Source: Hungatella effluvii
Lineage (GTDB): Bacteria > Bacillota > Clostridia > Lachnospirales > Lachnospiraceae
DNA length: 64,000 nucleotides
NCBI RefSeq assembly: GCF_003201875.1
Contig: NZ_QJKD01000010.1
Location: 186,001-250,000 of the forward strand
Direction: 5' to 3'
Below the pieces are notes generated by a model. That model was not told the DNA's origin and did not search any database. It saw only the letters and a program-made list of their open reading frames with translations. Made by a program: the position numbers and the translations under genes. Shown here one piece after another: positions 33,881 through 43,492 of the stretch; within the stretch, counting starts at the first letter, position 1; each line of letters begins with the position of its first letter.

Positions 33881-35308
33881 TCATCTTGAAAAGTAGGTAT
33901 CAAACAGCGATCTGGCTATTGGCGCGGCCGTTTTTCCGCCGGAACCGCCTTCCTCCACGATCACGCTTACCACCAGCTTCGGATGCTCCGCCGGGGCAAA
34001 TCCGATAAACCATGCGTGAGTCTCCTTGTCCTTGTCAAATTCTGCCGATCCCGTCTTCCCCGCCACCGTATAGGCATCCGTACGCACCGCAGAACCGGTT
34101 CCTTCCGTTACAACGGCCCGCATAAGCTCTGTTAAGCTGGCCGACTCCTCCGCGGTCATGAGATTGCCGTATGACTGGGGCATAAATTTTTTAATGACAT
34201 CACCGCCCACATTTTCCACGTGGTCGATGAGGTACGGCTTCATCAGAGTGCCGCCGTTTGCGATGGCTGCCGCGATCATGCCGCCATGTATGGGTGTCAT
34301 CTGGGTCTGCCCCTGTCCGATGGAGGTCTGAAGAATCTGCCACGTATCGCCTTCCGGCGTCAGCGTAAAGGCGCTCTGACTGTATGGAATGGCGATGGGA
34401 AGAGGCGTATCGAACAGAAGCTGATCCGCCGTGGTCTTAAGCCTTCCTAAATCCAGCGTCAGGGCGAGATTCGCAAAAGCGCCGTTGCAGGAATTTGCAA
34501 AAGCCCTGACAAAGTCCTGACTGCCGTGCGCCGTCTCATGGTAACATTTTATCGTGTAATCCTCATAGTGAAAAAAACCGCTGCAGTCGAACCGATAATC
34601 CCTGAAATTCTCCGGATTCTCCCTTATATACTCCAATGCCGTCACGATCTTGAACGTCGAGCCCGGCGGATAGAGCCCCTGGGTTGCACGGTTTAACAGC
34701 TGTCCCTCGCTGTTGTCGCCTGCCACGAGAGCATCCCAGTCCGAAGCCAGCGTATTGGGATTGTAGTCCGGTTTTGAGGCCATGGCGAGTATCTTCCCAG
34801 TGTCCGGTTCTATAGCGACCACCGCCCCTTTACGGCTGCCCAGAGCGTCATACGCCGCCCTCTGGAGGTCTACATCGAGAGTCGTGACCACATTGTCCCC
34901 AAGATTTTTAACGGACGACAGCTCATTGATCACCTGCTCTGCCAGATTCACGTGGCTGGTCAGCAGATAAAAATTACCCAGGGACTCCAGGCCGGTCTTT
35001 CCCTTGGTGGAATACCCAACCACATGGGAGAACATGGAATCATAGGGATAATACCTCGTCTCGCCGCCGTTCTCGTCCACATTTGTTTGAGCCAGAACTC
35101 TTCCGTCACTGCTTAAGATTTCTCCCCTTACCACCCGGTCCGAAAAGCTGTCGAGCCGGGCGTTGTAGGAATTGTTAATCACATTTTCACTTTTGATCTG
35201 AAGAAAAAAGGCAAAATACAGGACCAGTCCTGCGAAAAGCGCCGCCACCGCATAGGTAATCATCAGAATATGGCGGTTTGCCTTGGGATTCGGGTCAGCC
35301 TTTTTCAT
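33881..35308 (-). CDS. Class B penicillin-binding protein (transpeptidase)
   Basis: A 475-residue membrane-anchored D,D-transpeptidase. An N-terminal transmembrane helix (ILMITYAVAALFAGLVLYF) precedes the transpeptidase domain with PGSTFKIVTA (catalytic SxxK), FANSCNGAF (SxN) and AGKTGSAEF (KTG). The N-terminal dimerisation domain is short, as in the PbpA-like proteins paired with FtsW/RodA in Actinobacteria and Clostridia. The start at 35308 follows GAGGAAG; an ATG at 35329 is an alternative. It overlaps the end of the FtsW-like gene and forms a synthase pair with it. Confidence 0.93.
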   Translation of the reverse strand: MKKADPNPKANRHILMITYAVAALFAGLVLYFAFFLQIKSENVINNSYNARLDSFSDRVVRGEILSSDGRVLAQTNVDENGGETRYYPYDSMFSHVVGYSTKGKTGLESLGNFYLLTSHVNLAEQVINELSSVKNLGDNVVTTLDVDLQRAAYDALGSRKGAVVAIEPDTGKILAMASKPDYNPNTLASDWDALVAGDNSEGQLLNRATQGLYPPGSTFKIVTALEYIRENPENFRDYRFDCSGFFHYEDYTIKCYHETAHGSQDFVRAFANSCNGAFANLALTLDLGRLKTTADQLLFDTPLPIAIPYSQSAFTLTPEGDTWQILQTSIGQGQTQMTPIHGGMIAAAIANGGTLMKPYLIDHVENVGGDVIKKFMPQSYGNLMTAEESASLTELMRAVVTEGTGSAVRTDAYTVAGKTGSAEFDKDKETHAWFIGFAPAEHPKLVVSVIVEEGGSGGKTAAPIARSLFDTYFSR

Positions 35309-36623
35309 ATTGTTTCTCTTCCTCTTCATTCTGTTTTAAAATATACAGCCCCTGCATGACTCCGAACAGAATAAACGTGCTGAACACAGAGCTTCCGCCG
35401 TAACTCATCAGGGGTAGGGTCACTCCGGTAGAGGGAATGAACTTCGTCACGCCTCCCACGGTTAAAAATACCTGGACGATATAGACCGTTCCCAGGCCAA
35501 AGGCAATCAGTTTGTAAAACACCGCTTTCATGCGGCTGGCTATCATCATAAACTGCAGGAAGCATCCGAAGCAGATGAACAGAACACACAGGGCAAAGAT
35601 TCCTCCCAGTTCCTCTGAAACGGCGGAAAATACAAAGTCCTTTTCCACCACCGGTATCTTCCCAGGCATTCCCTGGCAGAGTCCCATGCCAAACCAGCCG
35701 CCCGTTCCGATGGCGAAAAGAGACTGGGTAATTTGATATCCCTTATTTTCAATATCCGACCATGGATTTCTCCAGGCAAGCACCCTCGCCCTGACATGAT
35801 CGAAGAGCTGATAGGCCAACACCGAAGCCGCGGTCCCCGCACCTGCTCCGCCCAGAAGATACACCCATTTCCCCGTAGCCACAAACAGCATCAGCACGTA
35901 GGTTACGAAGAAAATCAACGCACTGCCCAAATCCTTGGAAGCCACCAGAATCAGCACATGAAGGGCGGCCACCAGCGTAGTCATGCACACCGTCTTAAAC
36001 TTCGTGGAACGGTAAAACATGGTCGCCACGAAGAAGACGAAGCTGATTTTTACGAATTCAGACGGCTGGAAGGTAAAGTCTCCGATTCCGATGGAAAGCT
36101 GAGCTCCATAGCTGCTAATCCCGGTAATCAGCACGACGCCGAGCAGAATCAGTCCCAGGATCCCATAGACCCACGGAATCTTCGACAGCTGCCATACCCG
36201 GTCCATAATAAACGGTATAATCCAGGTAATAACCGCGGCCGCCAGCACGATCACGAACTGTTTCAGCGCCCGGTCAAAGGACAGCCGCGTCAGAATGATA
36301 AAGCCCACACTGAGCAGCATACACATGTTGTTGACCAGAAGCCGCGAAACATTGCGGTAGAACAGGCGGTAAACGTAAATGTAGCACAGAAAAAATATCA
36401 CCTGCGCCGCATAAAACGCGAGGATGCGCTCATCTTCCGTTTTCAGCCACAGAATCCCGTATGCCAGAAAATGAATCAGAAACATGCACCGGTTCTGACG
36501 TCCGCATATCTTCTTTTGTTTTCCTTCGTCCCGGAAAGAAAAATACCGGAAATTCAACCAGGTATACACCGCAATCAGCAGTATCATCAAATACCTGGAA
36601 ACATCGACAATCAGATTCACCAT
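35295..36623 (-). CDS. FtsW/RodA/SpoVE-family glycan polymerase
   Basis: A 442-residue SEDS protein with about ten transmembrane helices. GIGDFTFQPSEFVKISFVFF, SKDLGSALIFF, RNPWSDIENKGYQITQSL and STGVTLPLMSYGGSS are the SEDS signature regions, including the catalytic Asp loop. It polymerises lipid II in peptidoglycan synthesis with the adjacent class B PBP. A GGAG site overlaps the stop region of the U32 gene just upstream. Which cell-cycle role it has (division, elongation or spore) is not decided by sequence alone. Confidence 0.92.
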   Translation of the reverse strand: MVNLIVDVSRYLMILLIAVYTWLNFRYFSFRDEGKQKKICGRQNRCMFLIHFLAYGILWLKTEDERILAFYAAQVIFFLCYIYVYRLFYRNVSRLLVNNMCMLLSVGFIILTRLSFDRALKQFVIVLAAAVITWIIPFIMDRVWQLSKIPWVYGILGLILLGVVLITGISSYGAQLSIGIGDFTFQPSEFVKISFVFFVATMFYRSTKFKTVCMTTLVAALHVLILVASKDLGSALIFFVTYVLMLFVATGKWVYLLGGAGAGTAASVLAYQLFDHVRARVLAWRNPWSDIENKGYQITQSLFAIGTGGWFGMGLCQGMPGKIPVVEKDFVFSAVSEELGGIFALCVLFICFGCFLQFMMIASRMKAVFYKLIAFGLGTVYIVQVFLTVGGVTKFIPSTGVTLPLMSYGGSSVFSTFILFGVMQGLYILKQNEEEEKQYEKG

Positions 36624-36629
36624 AGGCTC

Positions 36630-38876
36630 CTACTCCACACCGCGTTTAAAATGTCCTCTTGTAAAGTCTCCAAAGGGCTGTTCCACCCGTTTTCCCGACA
36701 GCAGGCTGTCTGTAAAGCACCGGATCACCGCCGCCGTCTCCTCAAGTGTCTCAACGGTAAACTGAAGTCTTACCGCCGCCGGAGCCAGTGCCCTGATCTG
36801 TTTCTCCATTCCCAGGAGGGATACCGGCGCTGCATTATAGATCGTGTTATAGCAGAACGCACAGTGATTCTTCACAGGAAATTCCTTGCCCATACGGTCT
36901 TTCAGCATAAGAAGCCCCGGCTTTTTATCACACTTCTCCGTTCCCTGATGAATACACTGCGCCGTCACCATCATGGGCAGGCGGCCATATGCAATCAACT
37001 CGCCAGGTTTGGAGAGCCGGGAAAGCTCTCTCTCGTTTAATTCTACAGGCCAGGTCAGCTCTGCGGCACCCATCTTCATAAGAAAGGATTCCGCTCTGTC
37101 GTTCATTCCATACATCCCATAGTCGAAAACCCAGGGAATTTCCGGGCCATGTTCCTTCAAATATCCGATCTCCTCCATGGAGCGGATCAACACTCCGTCG
37201 AATCCGGCTTCGCAAAAAGCCTTCTGACTGCGTTCGAAATACCGTTTTGCCTCGGTCCGGAAGATATGGGGCATCGTCAGCATACACTCTTTTCCCGCGT
37301 CGTGACAGGCCGAGACCGTCGTTTTCCAAAGCTCCGGCCCGAATTCAGCCGCGTCCACATAGACACGCTTCACGTGAGGATTATCGAGAACTGCCCGGAG
37401 ACAGTCCGGGCGCTCGAGGGAAACGAAAATACGCGCCAAACCGTTTTCTCTGCGATTGGCGGTCTCCACCGTATCGCGATTCTCTTCATCCGCCGTTTCC
37501 ACCGTCTGCAGTACCGTTTGCTGCATCATCTGCGGCATCGTTTGCTGCATCATCTGCGGCGCCTCGCGGCGGTACTGCTTAAGCACTGCGTCTTCCAGTG
37601 CTTCCACCCCTCTTCTTCGCAGATCATTTAAAGACTGCACCGGAAGAAAGACTTCCCCGGCAAGCTCTACGGTAAGCGTTTCAAAGTAAAATGGAGTATT
37701 CCCGGTCTTTTCCAGCTGCTTTCTGATCCTGGCCTCGTCCATTGGCTGTTTTAACGCCTCCAGAACGAGATCACCGGACACAGACACACGGCAGTCTCCG
37801 CAGGAAAGCTCCAGCAATGCGGGCTTTCCCGTCTCCAGAACAACCGTTCCCCGGATCGGCTCCTGCAGCTGCTTTTCCACAAAATTCTTATCCAGATAAT
37901 CGAACAGCTCCTGGTTGCCTTCGCGGAAGGACGGTTTTTCCTTCCATACCACCATATCTTTTCCATTATGGCGGCGGTAGTATCCGTCCGTCTGTCCCCC
38001 GCGGTCAAACAGCTCCTGAAGGCGCTTTCTGTCCTTTTCATCCACCCGGTAACCGGCCCGTCCCCGTTCCAGATAAAGGTCCGTATAGCGCCGGTAGATT
38101 TCCACCACTCCGGCCGTGTAGCGAGGACTCTTCATCCGGCCTTCAATCTTCATGGAGTAGATTCCCGCTTCTATCATATCGGGAATGAGATCCAGGGTGC
38201 ATAAATCCTTTAAACTCAGCACATACCGGCTGTCCTTCCCATTCAGAGTCTTCCCGTCCCGTTTCACGTCGTAAGGCAGGCGGCAGGTCTGGGCGCACCT
38301 TCCCCGGTTTCCGCTACGTCCGCCGATCAGGCTGCTGAACAGACACTGCCCCGAATAGCAGTAGCAAAGCGCCCCATGGACAAAGCTCTCTATCTCCACA
38401 TCCACCTCCCTGTGAATGCTCGCAATCTCCTCCAGAGACAGTTCCCTGGCAGTCACCACACGCTCCGCGCCCAGTTCCTTCAGGATGCGTGCTCCGTACA
38501 CTCCAGTCATGGTCATCTGCGTGCTGGCGTGGATCGGCAGATCCGGGAATCGCTCTCGGATCAGTGCAAACGCCCCCATATCCTGAACGATAACCGCATC
38601 AACTCCCCGCATATAATAAGGCTCCAGAAACGCATATAAATCTGCCAGCTCCGTTTCCTTCATGAGCGTGTTCACGGTCATGTACAGTCTGCATCCATGG
38701 AGATGGGCATAATCAATCGCCTCTAAAAGACGGTCTTCTTCCGGATTTTCCGCGTAAGCGCGGGCTCCAAACCTGCTGCCGCCGATATAGACCGCGTCGG
38801 CCCCTGCCGCCACTGCTGCCTTCATACTTTCCAATGACCCCGCCGGAGCGAGAATCTCTACTCTTTTCTGTTTCAC
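36630..38876 (-). CDS. U32-family peptidase, collagenase-like long form
   Basis: A 748-residue U32 protein beginning at a GTG after GGGAGG. EILAPAGSLESMKAAVAAGA, ADAVYIGG, HASTQMTMTG and ESFVHGALCYCYSGQCLFSS are the core motifs; the Cys set around GRCAQTCRLPY and a C-terminal CAFCYN suggests an iron-sulfur site, as in RlhA/TrhP-type U32 proteins that hydroxylate RNA. A low-complexity stretch (PQMMQQT repeated) separates the two halves. Whether it acts on RNA or peptides is not settled by sequence. It heads the cell-wall pair. Confidence 0.9.
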   Translation of the reverse strand: MKQKRVEILAPAGSLESMKAAVAAGADAVYIGGSRFGARAYAENPEEDRLLEAIDYAHLHGCRLYMTVNTLMKETELADLYAFLEPYYMRGVDAVIVQDMGAFALIRERFPDLPIHASTQMTMTGVYGARILKELGAERVVTARELSLEEIASIHREVDVEIESFVHGALCYCYSGQCLFSSLIGGRSGNRGRCAQTCRLPYDVKRDGKTLNGKDSRYVLSLKDLCTLDLIPDMIEAGIYSMKIEGRMKSPRYTAGVVEIYRRYTDLYLERGRAGYRVDEKDRKRLQELFDRGGQTDGYYRRHNGKDMVVWKEKPSFREGNQELFDYLDKNFVEKQLQEPIRGTVVLETGKPALLELSCGDCRVSVSGDLVLEALKQPMDEARIRKQLEKTGNTPFYFETLTVELAGEVFLPVQSLNDLRRRGVEALEDAVLKQYRREAPQMMQQTMPQMMQQTVLQTVETADEENRDTVETANRRENGLARIFVSLERPDCLRAVLDNPHVKRVYVDAAEFGPELWKTTVSACHDAGKECMLTMPHIFRTEAKRYFERSQKAFCEAGFDGVLIRSMEEIGYLKEHGPEIPWVFDYGMYGMNDRAESFLMKMGAAELTWPVELNERELSRLSKPGELIAYGRLPMMVTAQCIHQGTEKCDKKPGLLMLKDRMGKEFPVKNHCAFCYNTIYNAAPVSLLGMEKQIRALAPAAVRLQFTVETLEETAAVIRCFTDSLLSGKRVEQPFGDFTRGHFKRGVE

Positions 38877-38898
38877 GTAATCCTCCCTGCTAAACTTT

Positions 38899-39061
38899 GA
38901 GTACTCTCGGAAACTCCTTGTGCTCAGATTTGTGAGATGATTTTTCGTCAGATGTGCACAAATTTACGAGGCGTACACGGCGTGTACGTTGAATAAATTT
39001 GTGTGCATATGGCGGAAAAGCAGCCACAAAGATGGGCGCAGGGGAGTTTCCGAGAGTGCTC
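38899..39061. repeat. 163-bp fully palindromic repeat element
   Basis: Terminal inverted repeats of about 25 bp (GAG.ACTCTCGGAAACTCC and its complement) enclose further nested arms: ATGTGCACAAATTTA pairing with TAAATTTGTGTGCAT, and a central CGTACACG/CGTGTACG. The whole element can fold into one hairpin. A second, partial copy is at 1-86. There is no coding capacity, which fits a MITE- or REP-like element mobilised in trans. Confidence 0.75.
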
Positions 39062-39077
39062 ACTTTTTTAATAGTAA

Positions 39078-39108
39078 GGGGATGTCTCCCTGCTCATGAG
39101 ACATCCCC
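39078..39108. terminator. Hairpin after zapA
   Basis: GGGGATGTCTC / GAGACATCCCC with a 9-nt loop. It lies just beyond the zapA stop codon. The T run (CGATTTTATT) is on the plus-strand side, so it may act in both directions or protect against plus-strand read-through. Confidence 0.55.
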
Positions 39109-39113
39109 CGATT

Positions 39114-39554
39114 TTATTCCTTATTCTCACTGCCTGTCCTGACTGTGCCGCCGGTCTGGCCTGCGTTCTTCTTACTCTCCGAAGCACTCCCGGCAGATGC
39201 CGCCTGTCTGGAAGTTCTGCCCGCAGCCAGCTCCTTATTCGCGGCCTCCAGCTTCATCTGGGTCGTCACCAGCTCATGCTTCAGGCTGTAGACTTCCTTT
39301 TCCATCTCATGCTTAAGCCGCTCCAGCTGCGCGATCTGCTCTCTCGCCTTGAAGTAATCGTCCGCCATATTCAGTTCTACCATGGCGGTCTGGTACTCTG
39401 CACTCTGCTTCGTAAAACCTTCCTGCCTCTTAAGCGTTGTGATCATCTCATTGATATAGCTGGCCACACGCTGCATGTAGCCCTCATCCTCGGTGCCTCC
39501 CAGAGTATATATTCTTCCATCTATTAAAACCTCGGTATAGTGCTTGGTATCCAT
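39114..39554 (-). CDS. zapA: Cell division protein ZapA
   Basis: A 146-residue ZapA-like protein. The N-terminal TEVLIDGRIYTLGGTEDEGYMQRVASYINE matches the FtsZ-binding beta-alpha head, followed by a long coiled coil (residues about 50-115) and a disordered Ser/Gly/Asn-rich tail longer than usual. ZapA bundles FtsZ filaments at mid-cell. The ATG at 39554 follows AGGAGAG. It lies downstream of ruvA-ruvB on the same strand. Confidence 0.85.
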   Translation of the reverse strand: MDTKHYTEVLIDGRIYTLGGTEDEGYMQRVASYINEMITTLKRQEGFTKQSAEYQTAMVELNMADDYFKAREQIAQLERLKHEMEKEVYSLKHELVTTQMKLEAANKELAAGRTSRQAASAGSASESKKNAGQTGGTVRTGSENKE

Positions 39555-39670
39555 GTCATGCTCTCCTGTTATCTTTTGCTGTATCGCTTTCTTATCATAA
39601 TATACCATATTTTACACGGATGTCAAAGTGTTTTCCTGCACTGAGTTTTTACATTTCCTCCTGTTCGCAG

Positions 39671-40666
39671 CTATTCCAGAGCAAGTCCCAGATGGTGATA
39701 CGCCCGCTCCGTCGCCACACGGCCGCGGGGCGTTCGGTTGATAAACCCGTTCATCAGCAGATAGGGCTCGTACACATCCTCCAAAGTCCCTGCATCCTCG
39801 CCGAGAGAAGCCGCCAGCGTCTCAAGCCCCACAGGTCCTCCCGAAAATTTCTCTATCATTGTGATTAGGATGGCTCTGTCATTGTTATCCAGTCCAAACT
39901 TATCCACATCCAGAATATCCAGTGCGAAATCTGCTACCTCTTTCGTGATCACGCCGTTGTACTTCACCTGGGCAAAATCACGAACCCGCTTTAACAGACG
40001 GTTCGCCAACCGCGGCGTACCTCTGGAGCGCTTGGCGATCTCCGCGGCGCCTTCCGGCTCAATCTCCACCTCTAATACCTTAGCCGAGTGGCAGACGATA
40101 ATCTCCAGCTCCTCCGGCGTATAAAATTCCATCTTCTGTACCACGCCGAACCTGTCCCGCAGCGGAGCCGTTAAGAGTCCCGCCCTGGTGGTTGCACCAA
40201 CCAGAGTAAACCTGGGTAAATCCAGGCGGATCGAACGCGCTGCGGAATCCTTGCCCAGCATGATGTCGATTGCGTAATCCTCCATGGCTGGATACAGGAC
40301 TTCCTCCACCTGACGGTTAAGCCGGTGAATCTCATCCACAAACAGGACATCGCCTTCCTGAAGGTTATTCAATATGGCCGCCATCTCCCCCGGCTTCTCA
40401 ATCGCGGGGCCGCTGGTCACTTTCATGTTCACACCCATCTCATTGGCAATGATCCCGGATAAGGTTGTCTTCCCCAGTCCCGGCGGACCGTAAAACAGCA
40501 CATGGTCAAGGGATTCTCCCCTGGCCTTCGCCGCGTCGATATACACCTTTAAGTTGGCCTTCAGCTTCTCCTGACCAATATAATCGTTCAGACTCTGCGG
40601 ACGGAGGTTGGGCTCGATCCGTTTATCTTCTTCCGTAACTTCTGTCGTTATGATTCTTCGTTCCAT
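39671..40666 (-). CDS. ruvB: Holliday junction branch migration ATPase RuvB
   Basis: A 331-residue AAA+ helicase. RPQSLNDYIGQEKLKANLKV, Walker A GPPGLGKTTLSGIIA, Walker B VLFVDEIHRL, sensor 1 LVGATTRAG and the C-terminal winged helix (RTPRGRVATERAYHHLG) are all canonical. RuvB drives branch migration with RuvA, whose gene lies 21 nt upstream. Confidence 0.98.
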   Translation of the reverse strand: MERRIITTEVTEEDKRIEPNLRPQSLNDYIGQEKLKANLKVYIDAAKARGESLDHVLFYGPPGLGKTTLSGIIANEMGVNMKVTSGPAIEKPGEMAAILNNLQEGDVLFVDEIHRLNRQVEEVLYPAMEDYAIDIMLGKDSAARSIRLDLPRFTLVGATTRAGLLTAPLRDRFGVVQKMEFYTPEELEIIVCHSAKVLEVEIEPEGAAEIAKRSRGTPRLANRLLKRVRDFAQVKYNGVITKEVADFALDILDVDKFGLDNNDRAILITMIEKFSGGPVGLETLAASLGEDAGTLEDVYEPYLLMNGFINRTPRGRVATERAYHHLGLALE

Positions 40667-40687
40667 CTTCTCATCTACCTGCTGTTT

Positions 40688-41296
40688 TTATAGGAATGCC
40701 AGATGCTTCAGCGACGCCTTAAGGACATCCTCGGAGGTCATATCCTCTGTCACTTCCACCTTGCCTACCGCGCGGTTCGCCTCAGTCTGGGAGTATCCCA
40801 GCGCGACCAGCGCTTCGATCGCCTCTTTGGCCACACCTCCGGCTGATATCTCGGGGCCTTCCGCCGGCGCAAACTGTGCAGGCAGAACATCCGCCATATC
40901 AATCTTGTCCTTCAAATCCAGAATTACCCGCTGGGCTGTCTTCACTCCGATCCCCGGTGCCCTGGAAATTGCCTTCGCGTCGCCGGAAATAATAGCGACC
41001 CTCAAATCATCAGGCGTCATGGCCGACAGGACGCCCAGCGCCCCCTTCGGTCCAATCCCGCTGACGCTGATCAGCTGCTTAAACATCCGTAAGTCCTGCC
41101 GGTTTAAGAAACCATAAAGGCACATCCCGTCTTCCCTCACTTGAAAATATGTATACAAAATCGTCTCCATACCAATACCCGGCAAGCGGTCCAGTACGGA
41201 TAACGGTACATGGATTTCCAGACCGATGTATCCCGCTTCAATAATCACGGTGTCTTCAAAGATATCGACCAGAGGTCCCTTTACATAAGAAATCAC
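40688..41296 (-). CDS. ruvA: Holliday junction DNA-binding protein RuvA
   Basis: A 202-residue RuvA. The OB-fold N-terminus (MISYVKGPLVDIFEDTVIIE) is followed by helix-hairpin-helix motifs (ISVSGIGPKGALGVLS and APGIGVKTAQRVILDLKDKI) and a C-terminal domain III that contacts RuvB. It starts with GTG after AAAGGAG. The ruvAB pair is followed by zapA. No ruvC gene is present here, as is normal for Firmicutes, which use RecU. Confidence 0.97.
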   Translation of the reverse strand: MISYVKGPLVDIFEDTVIIEAGYIGLEIHVPLSVLDRLPGIGMETILYTYFQVREDGMCLYGFLNRQDLRMFKQLISVSGIGPKGALGVLSAMTPDDLRVAIISGDAKAISRAPGIGVKTAQRVILDLKDKIDMADVLPAQFAPAEGPEISAGGVAKEAIEALVALGYSQTEANRAVGKVEVTEDMTSEDVLKASLKHLAFL

Positions 41297-41494
41297 GCGC
41301 TCAGTCTCCTTTTTTTCTTCTCTGCTTTGCCTTTTATCATATCATACCGTGTATTCATATGCAAGCAGTTAATCGAACAAATATTCTGTTTTCCCGCCCG
41401 GAGGTTACCGTCCACAGCCTGGAAGAAATCCATTTTTCCGGAAAATCCACACTTAAAAAGACCGGATTTAAGTCTTTCCTGAATTTTTTCTTTA

Positions 41495-41503
41495 TGATAT
41501 AAT
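41495..41503 (+). promoter_or_regulatory. Extended -10 promoter of the YprB-like gene
   Basis: TGATATAAT (TGnTATAAT) lies 35 nt before the start codon at 41538. The -35 region is weak. The rest of 41297-41494 is the divergent region towards ruvA with no gene. Confidence 0.6.
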
Positions 41504-41537
41504 GACTCCATAAAAACGGATTTCAGGAGACATCACG

Positions 41538-42635
41538 ATGATTACCATACACGAAACACCGCTTTTCCCTGAGACATACCCTTTGGACCGTCTCGGGAAG
41601 CGGGAAGACCTTTTATTTTTTGATATAGAAACGACCGGATTTTCCGGAGAATATTCCAACCTGTATTTAGTCGGATGCGTCTATTACGAGGGCGGCCGGT
41701 GGAACCTGGTTCAGTGGTTTGCCGACACCGTGTCTGCCGAGAAAGAGGTGCTTATAACCTTCTTCGAATTTCTGAAACGTTTCCCTATCGTCGTTCATTT
41801 TAACGGGGACGGCTTCGATATTCCTTATCTTTTAAAGCGCTGCCGTGCCTACGACCTGCCTTACGATTTTTCCGGAGTGACGAGTCTGGATATCTATAAA
41901 AAAATCCGCCCTTACCGGAACCTGCTTGGCCTGGAGAGCATGAAACAGAAAGCCATCGAACAGTTTCTCGGCGTCGAGCGGGAAGATATCTACTCCGGCG
42001 GCCAGCTGATTGAAGTATATAAGGATTATTTATTTTCGCACGAACAGGTGCTTTTGGACATGCTTCTCTTACATAATGCCGATGATCTCCGGGGGATGCC
42101 TGGCATACTGCCGATACTCAATTATCCGGACTATCTGGAGCACAGCTTCACGCTGGTAGATCAGGAGCTTCTGACACGGAACGATCTCTTCGGCCGGGAA
42201 TATCACGCCCTCAAACTAATTTACCAAAGCGACTATACCGTGCCGGTTCCATTTTCCCGTTCCTCCTCCGTGGCCGATCTCGAAGCGAAGGGCGGGCAGC
42301 TCACCGCCTCTGTCGATCTGTATGAGGGGGAGCTTAAATATTTTTATCCTGATTACAAAAATTACTACTACCTGATCTATGAGGACCGGGCGATCCATAA
42401 GAGCGTCGCCGAATACGTGGACAGGGAAGCCCGCATCAAGGCAACGGCAAAGACCTGCTATACACGCCGTGACGGCAGTTATCTGCCCCAGTTTGCTCCC
42501 ATCTTTGAGCCGGTTCTTCAAAAGGAGTATAAGGACCGGATCACATACTTTCCATATGATGACAGGCAGTTTGCGGAACAGGAACGAAACGGCGGTTACG
42601 TCCGCCATTTGCTGGATTACCTGTGCAGTAAATAG
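41538..42635 (+). CDS. YprB-like ribonuclease H-like domain protein
   Basis: A 365-residue protein with an N-terminal DEDD-type exonuclease fold: LLFFDIETTGFSGEY holds the first Asp and Glu, VVHFNGDGFDIPYL the second acidic motif and LLHNADDLRGMP the third. This corresponds to the RNase_H_2/YprB family, whose target is not established. The C-terminal half has no recognisable domain. AGGAG precedes the ATG. It is one of few plus-strand genes here and has its own promoter. Confidence 0.85.
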   Translation: MITIHETPLFPETYPLDRLGKREDLLFFDIETTGFSGEYSNLYLVGCVYYEGGRWNLVQWFADTVSAEKEVLITFFEFLKRFPIVVHFNGDGFDIPYLLKRCRAYDLPYDFSGVTSLDIYKKIRPYRNLLGLESMKQKAIEQFLGVEREDIYSGGQLIEVYKDYLFSHEQVLLDMLLLHNADDLRGMPGILPILNYPDYLEHSFTLVDQELLTRNDLFGREYHALKLIYQSDYTVPVPFSRSSSVADLEAKGGQLTASVDLYEGELKYFYPDYKNYYYLIYEDRAIHKSVAEYVDREARIKATAKTCYTRRDGSYLPQFAPIFEPVLQKEYKDRITYFPYDDRQFAEQERNGGYVRHLLDYLCSK

Positions 42636-42669
42636 AGGAGAGGCAGGAAGCAGACGAGAGAGCGTTCGC

Positions 42670-43479
42670 TCAAACGCCCCCCTGCATCTTTCTGAATGCG
42701 CGCGGAGATACGCCTTTCGCCTTTCTGAACGCGTCTCCAAAATAGTTTCCGTCTCCAAATCCGCACCGGTCCGCAATCTCTGTGACAGAGCAGCCGGAAT
42801 TGAGAAGGAGTCTCGACGCCTCCCGGATTCTGATATTGGTCAGATATTCTTTATACCCAAAACCTGTGACCGCCTTAAACTTCCGTGAGAAATAGGCGGG
42901 ACTCATGTGGCTTAATTCTGCCACCTCCTCCAGGGTAATAGGATTCTGATAATGATCGTAGATATATTTGGCAGCTTCCTCGATAGTCTCTTCTCCCAGT
43001 TCCAGCCGGCCATGATCCGCCTCAGCCTCCTGACAGCGGGACAGTGACACCAGAAGTTCGTAAAAACACCCTTTCTTCATGAGCGGTGAAAATCCATCCT
43101 GTCCTGTCTCCTCGTATTCGATCCGGCTGATCAGTTCTTCCACCCTGCTTCGGTTTCCATTGGGAACGGTAACCTTCGAGTTGCGGAAAATATATCCCAC
43201 ATTCTCTTTCCCGCACAGTTCCTTCATACTGTCGAGATATTCCCCATCAAAGCTGATAGTAACCCTTTCATTAACCGGACTCGAATGGTATGTGGTCCGG
43301 TGTATCTCCCCCGGCTTTAAGAAGATAATATCTCCCGGCTCAACGTAATACAGCGTGTGGTTGATAAAGATCTTGCAGTGTCCCGAATAGAGATAATAAA
43401 ACTCGTAATGCGTATGCCAGTGGCTTTCCGCCATGTGAAACTCGTAAGACCGCTTTGTGCGGCTGATGTTGCATTTCAT
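42670..43479 (-). CDS. AraC-family regulator with cupin sensor
   Basis: A 269-residue regulator. The N-terminal cupin (HWHTHYEFYYLYSGHCKIFI, VEPGDIIFLKPGEIH) likely binds a small ligand, often a sugar. The C-terminus has two HTH motifs: ITLEEVAELSHMSPAYFSRK and VTEIADRCGFGDGNYFGDAF, ending with GVSPRAFRK. The ATG at 43479 follows GGGGGAAA and lies 13 nt past the DUF5662 stop codon. Targets are unknown. Confidence 0.9.
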   Translation of the reverse strand: MKCNISRTKRSYEFHMAESHWHTHYEFYYLYSGHCKIFINHTLYYVEPGDIIFLKPGEIHRTTYHSSPVNERVTISFDGEYLDSMKELCGKENVGYIFRNSKVTVPNGNRSRVEELISRIEYEETGQDGFSPLMKKGCFYELLVSLSRCQEAEADHGRLELGEETIEEAAKYIYDHYQNPITLEEVAELSHMSPAYFSRKFKAVTGFGYKEYLTNIRIREASRLLLNSGCSVTEIADRCGFGDGNYFGDAFRKAKGVSPRAFRKMQGGV

Positions 43480-43492
43480 AGCTTTCCCCCAA

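Noticed and set aside
33600..34008. Frames on both strands across the long palindrome
   Set aside because: They mirror each other because of the inverted repeat and show no independent coding evidence.
35733..37040. Long plus-strand open frame (435 codons) opposite the FtsW and U32 genes
   Set aside because: It is antisense to two clearly conserved genes, rich in His, Arg and Gln, has no recognisable motif and no ribosome site.
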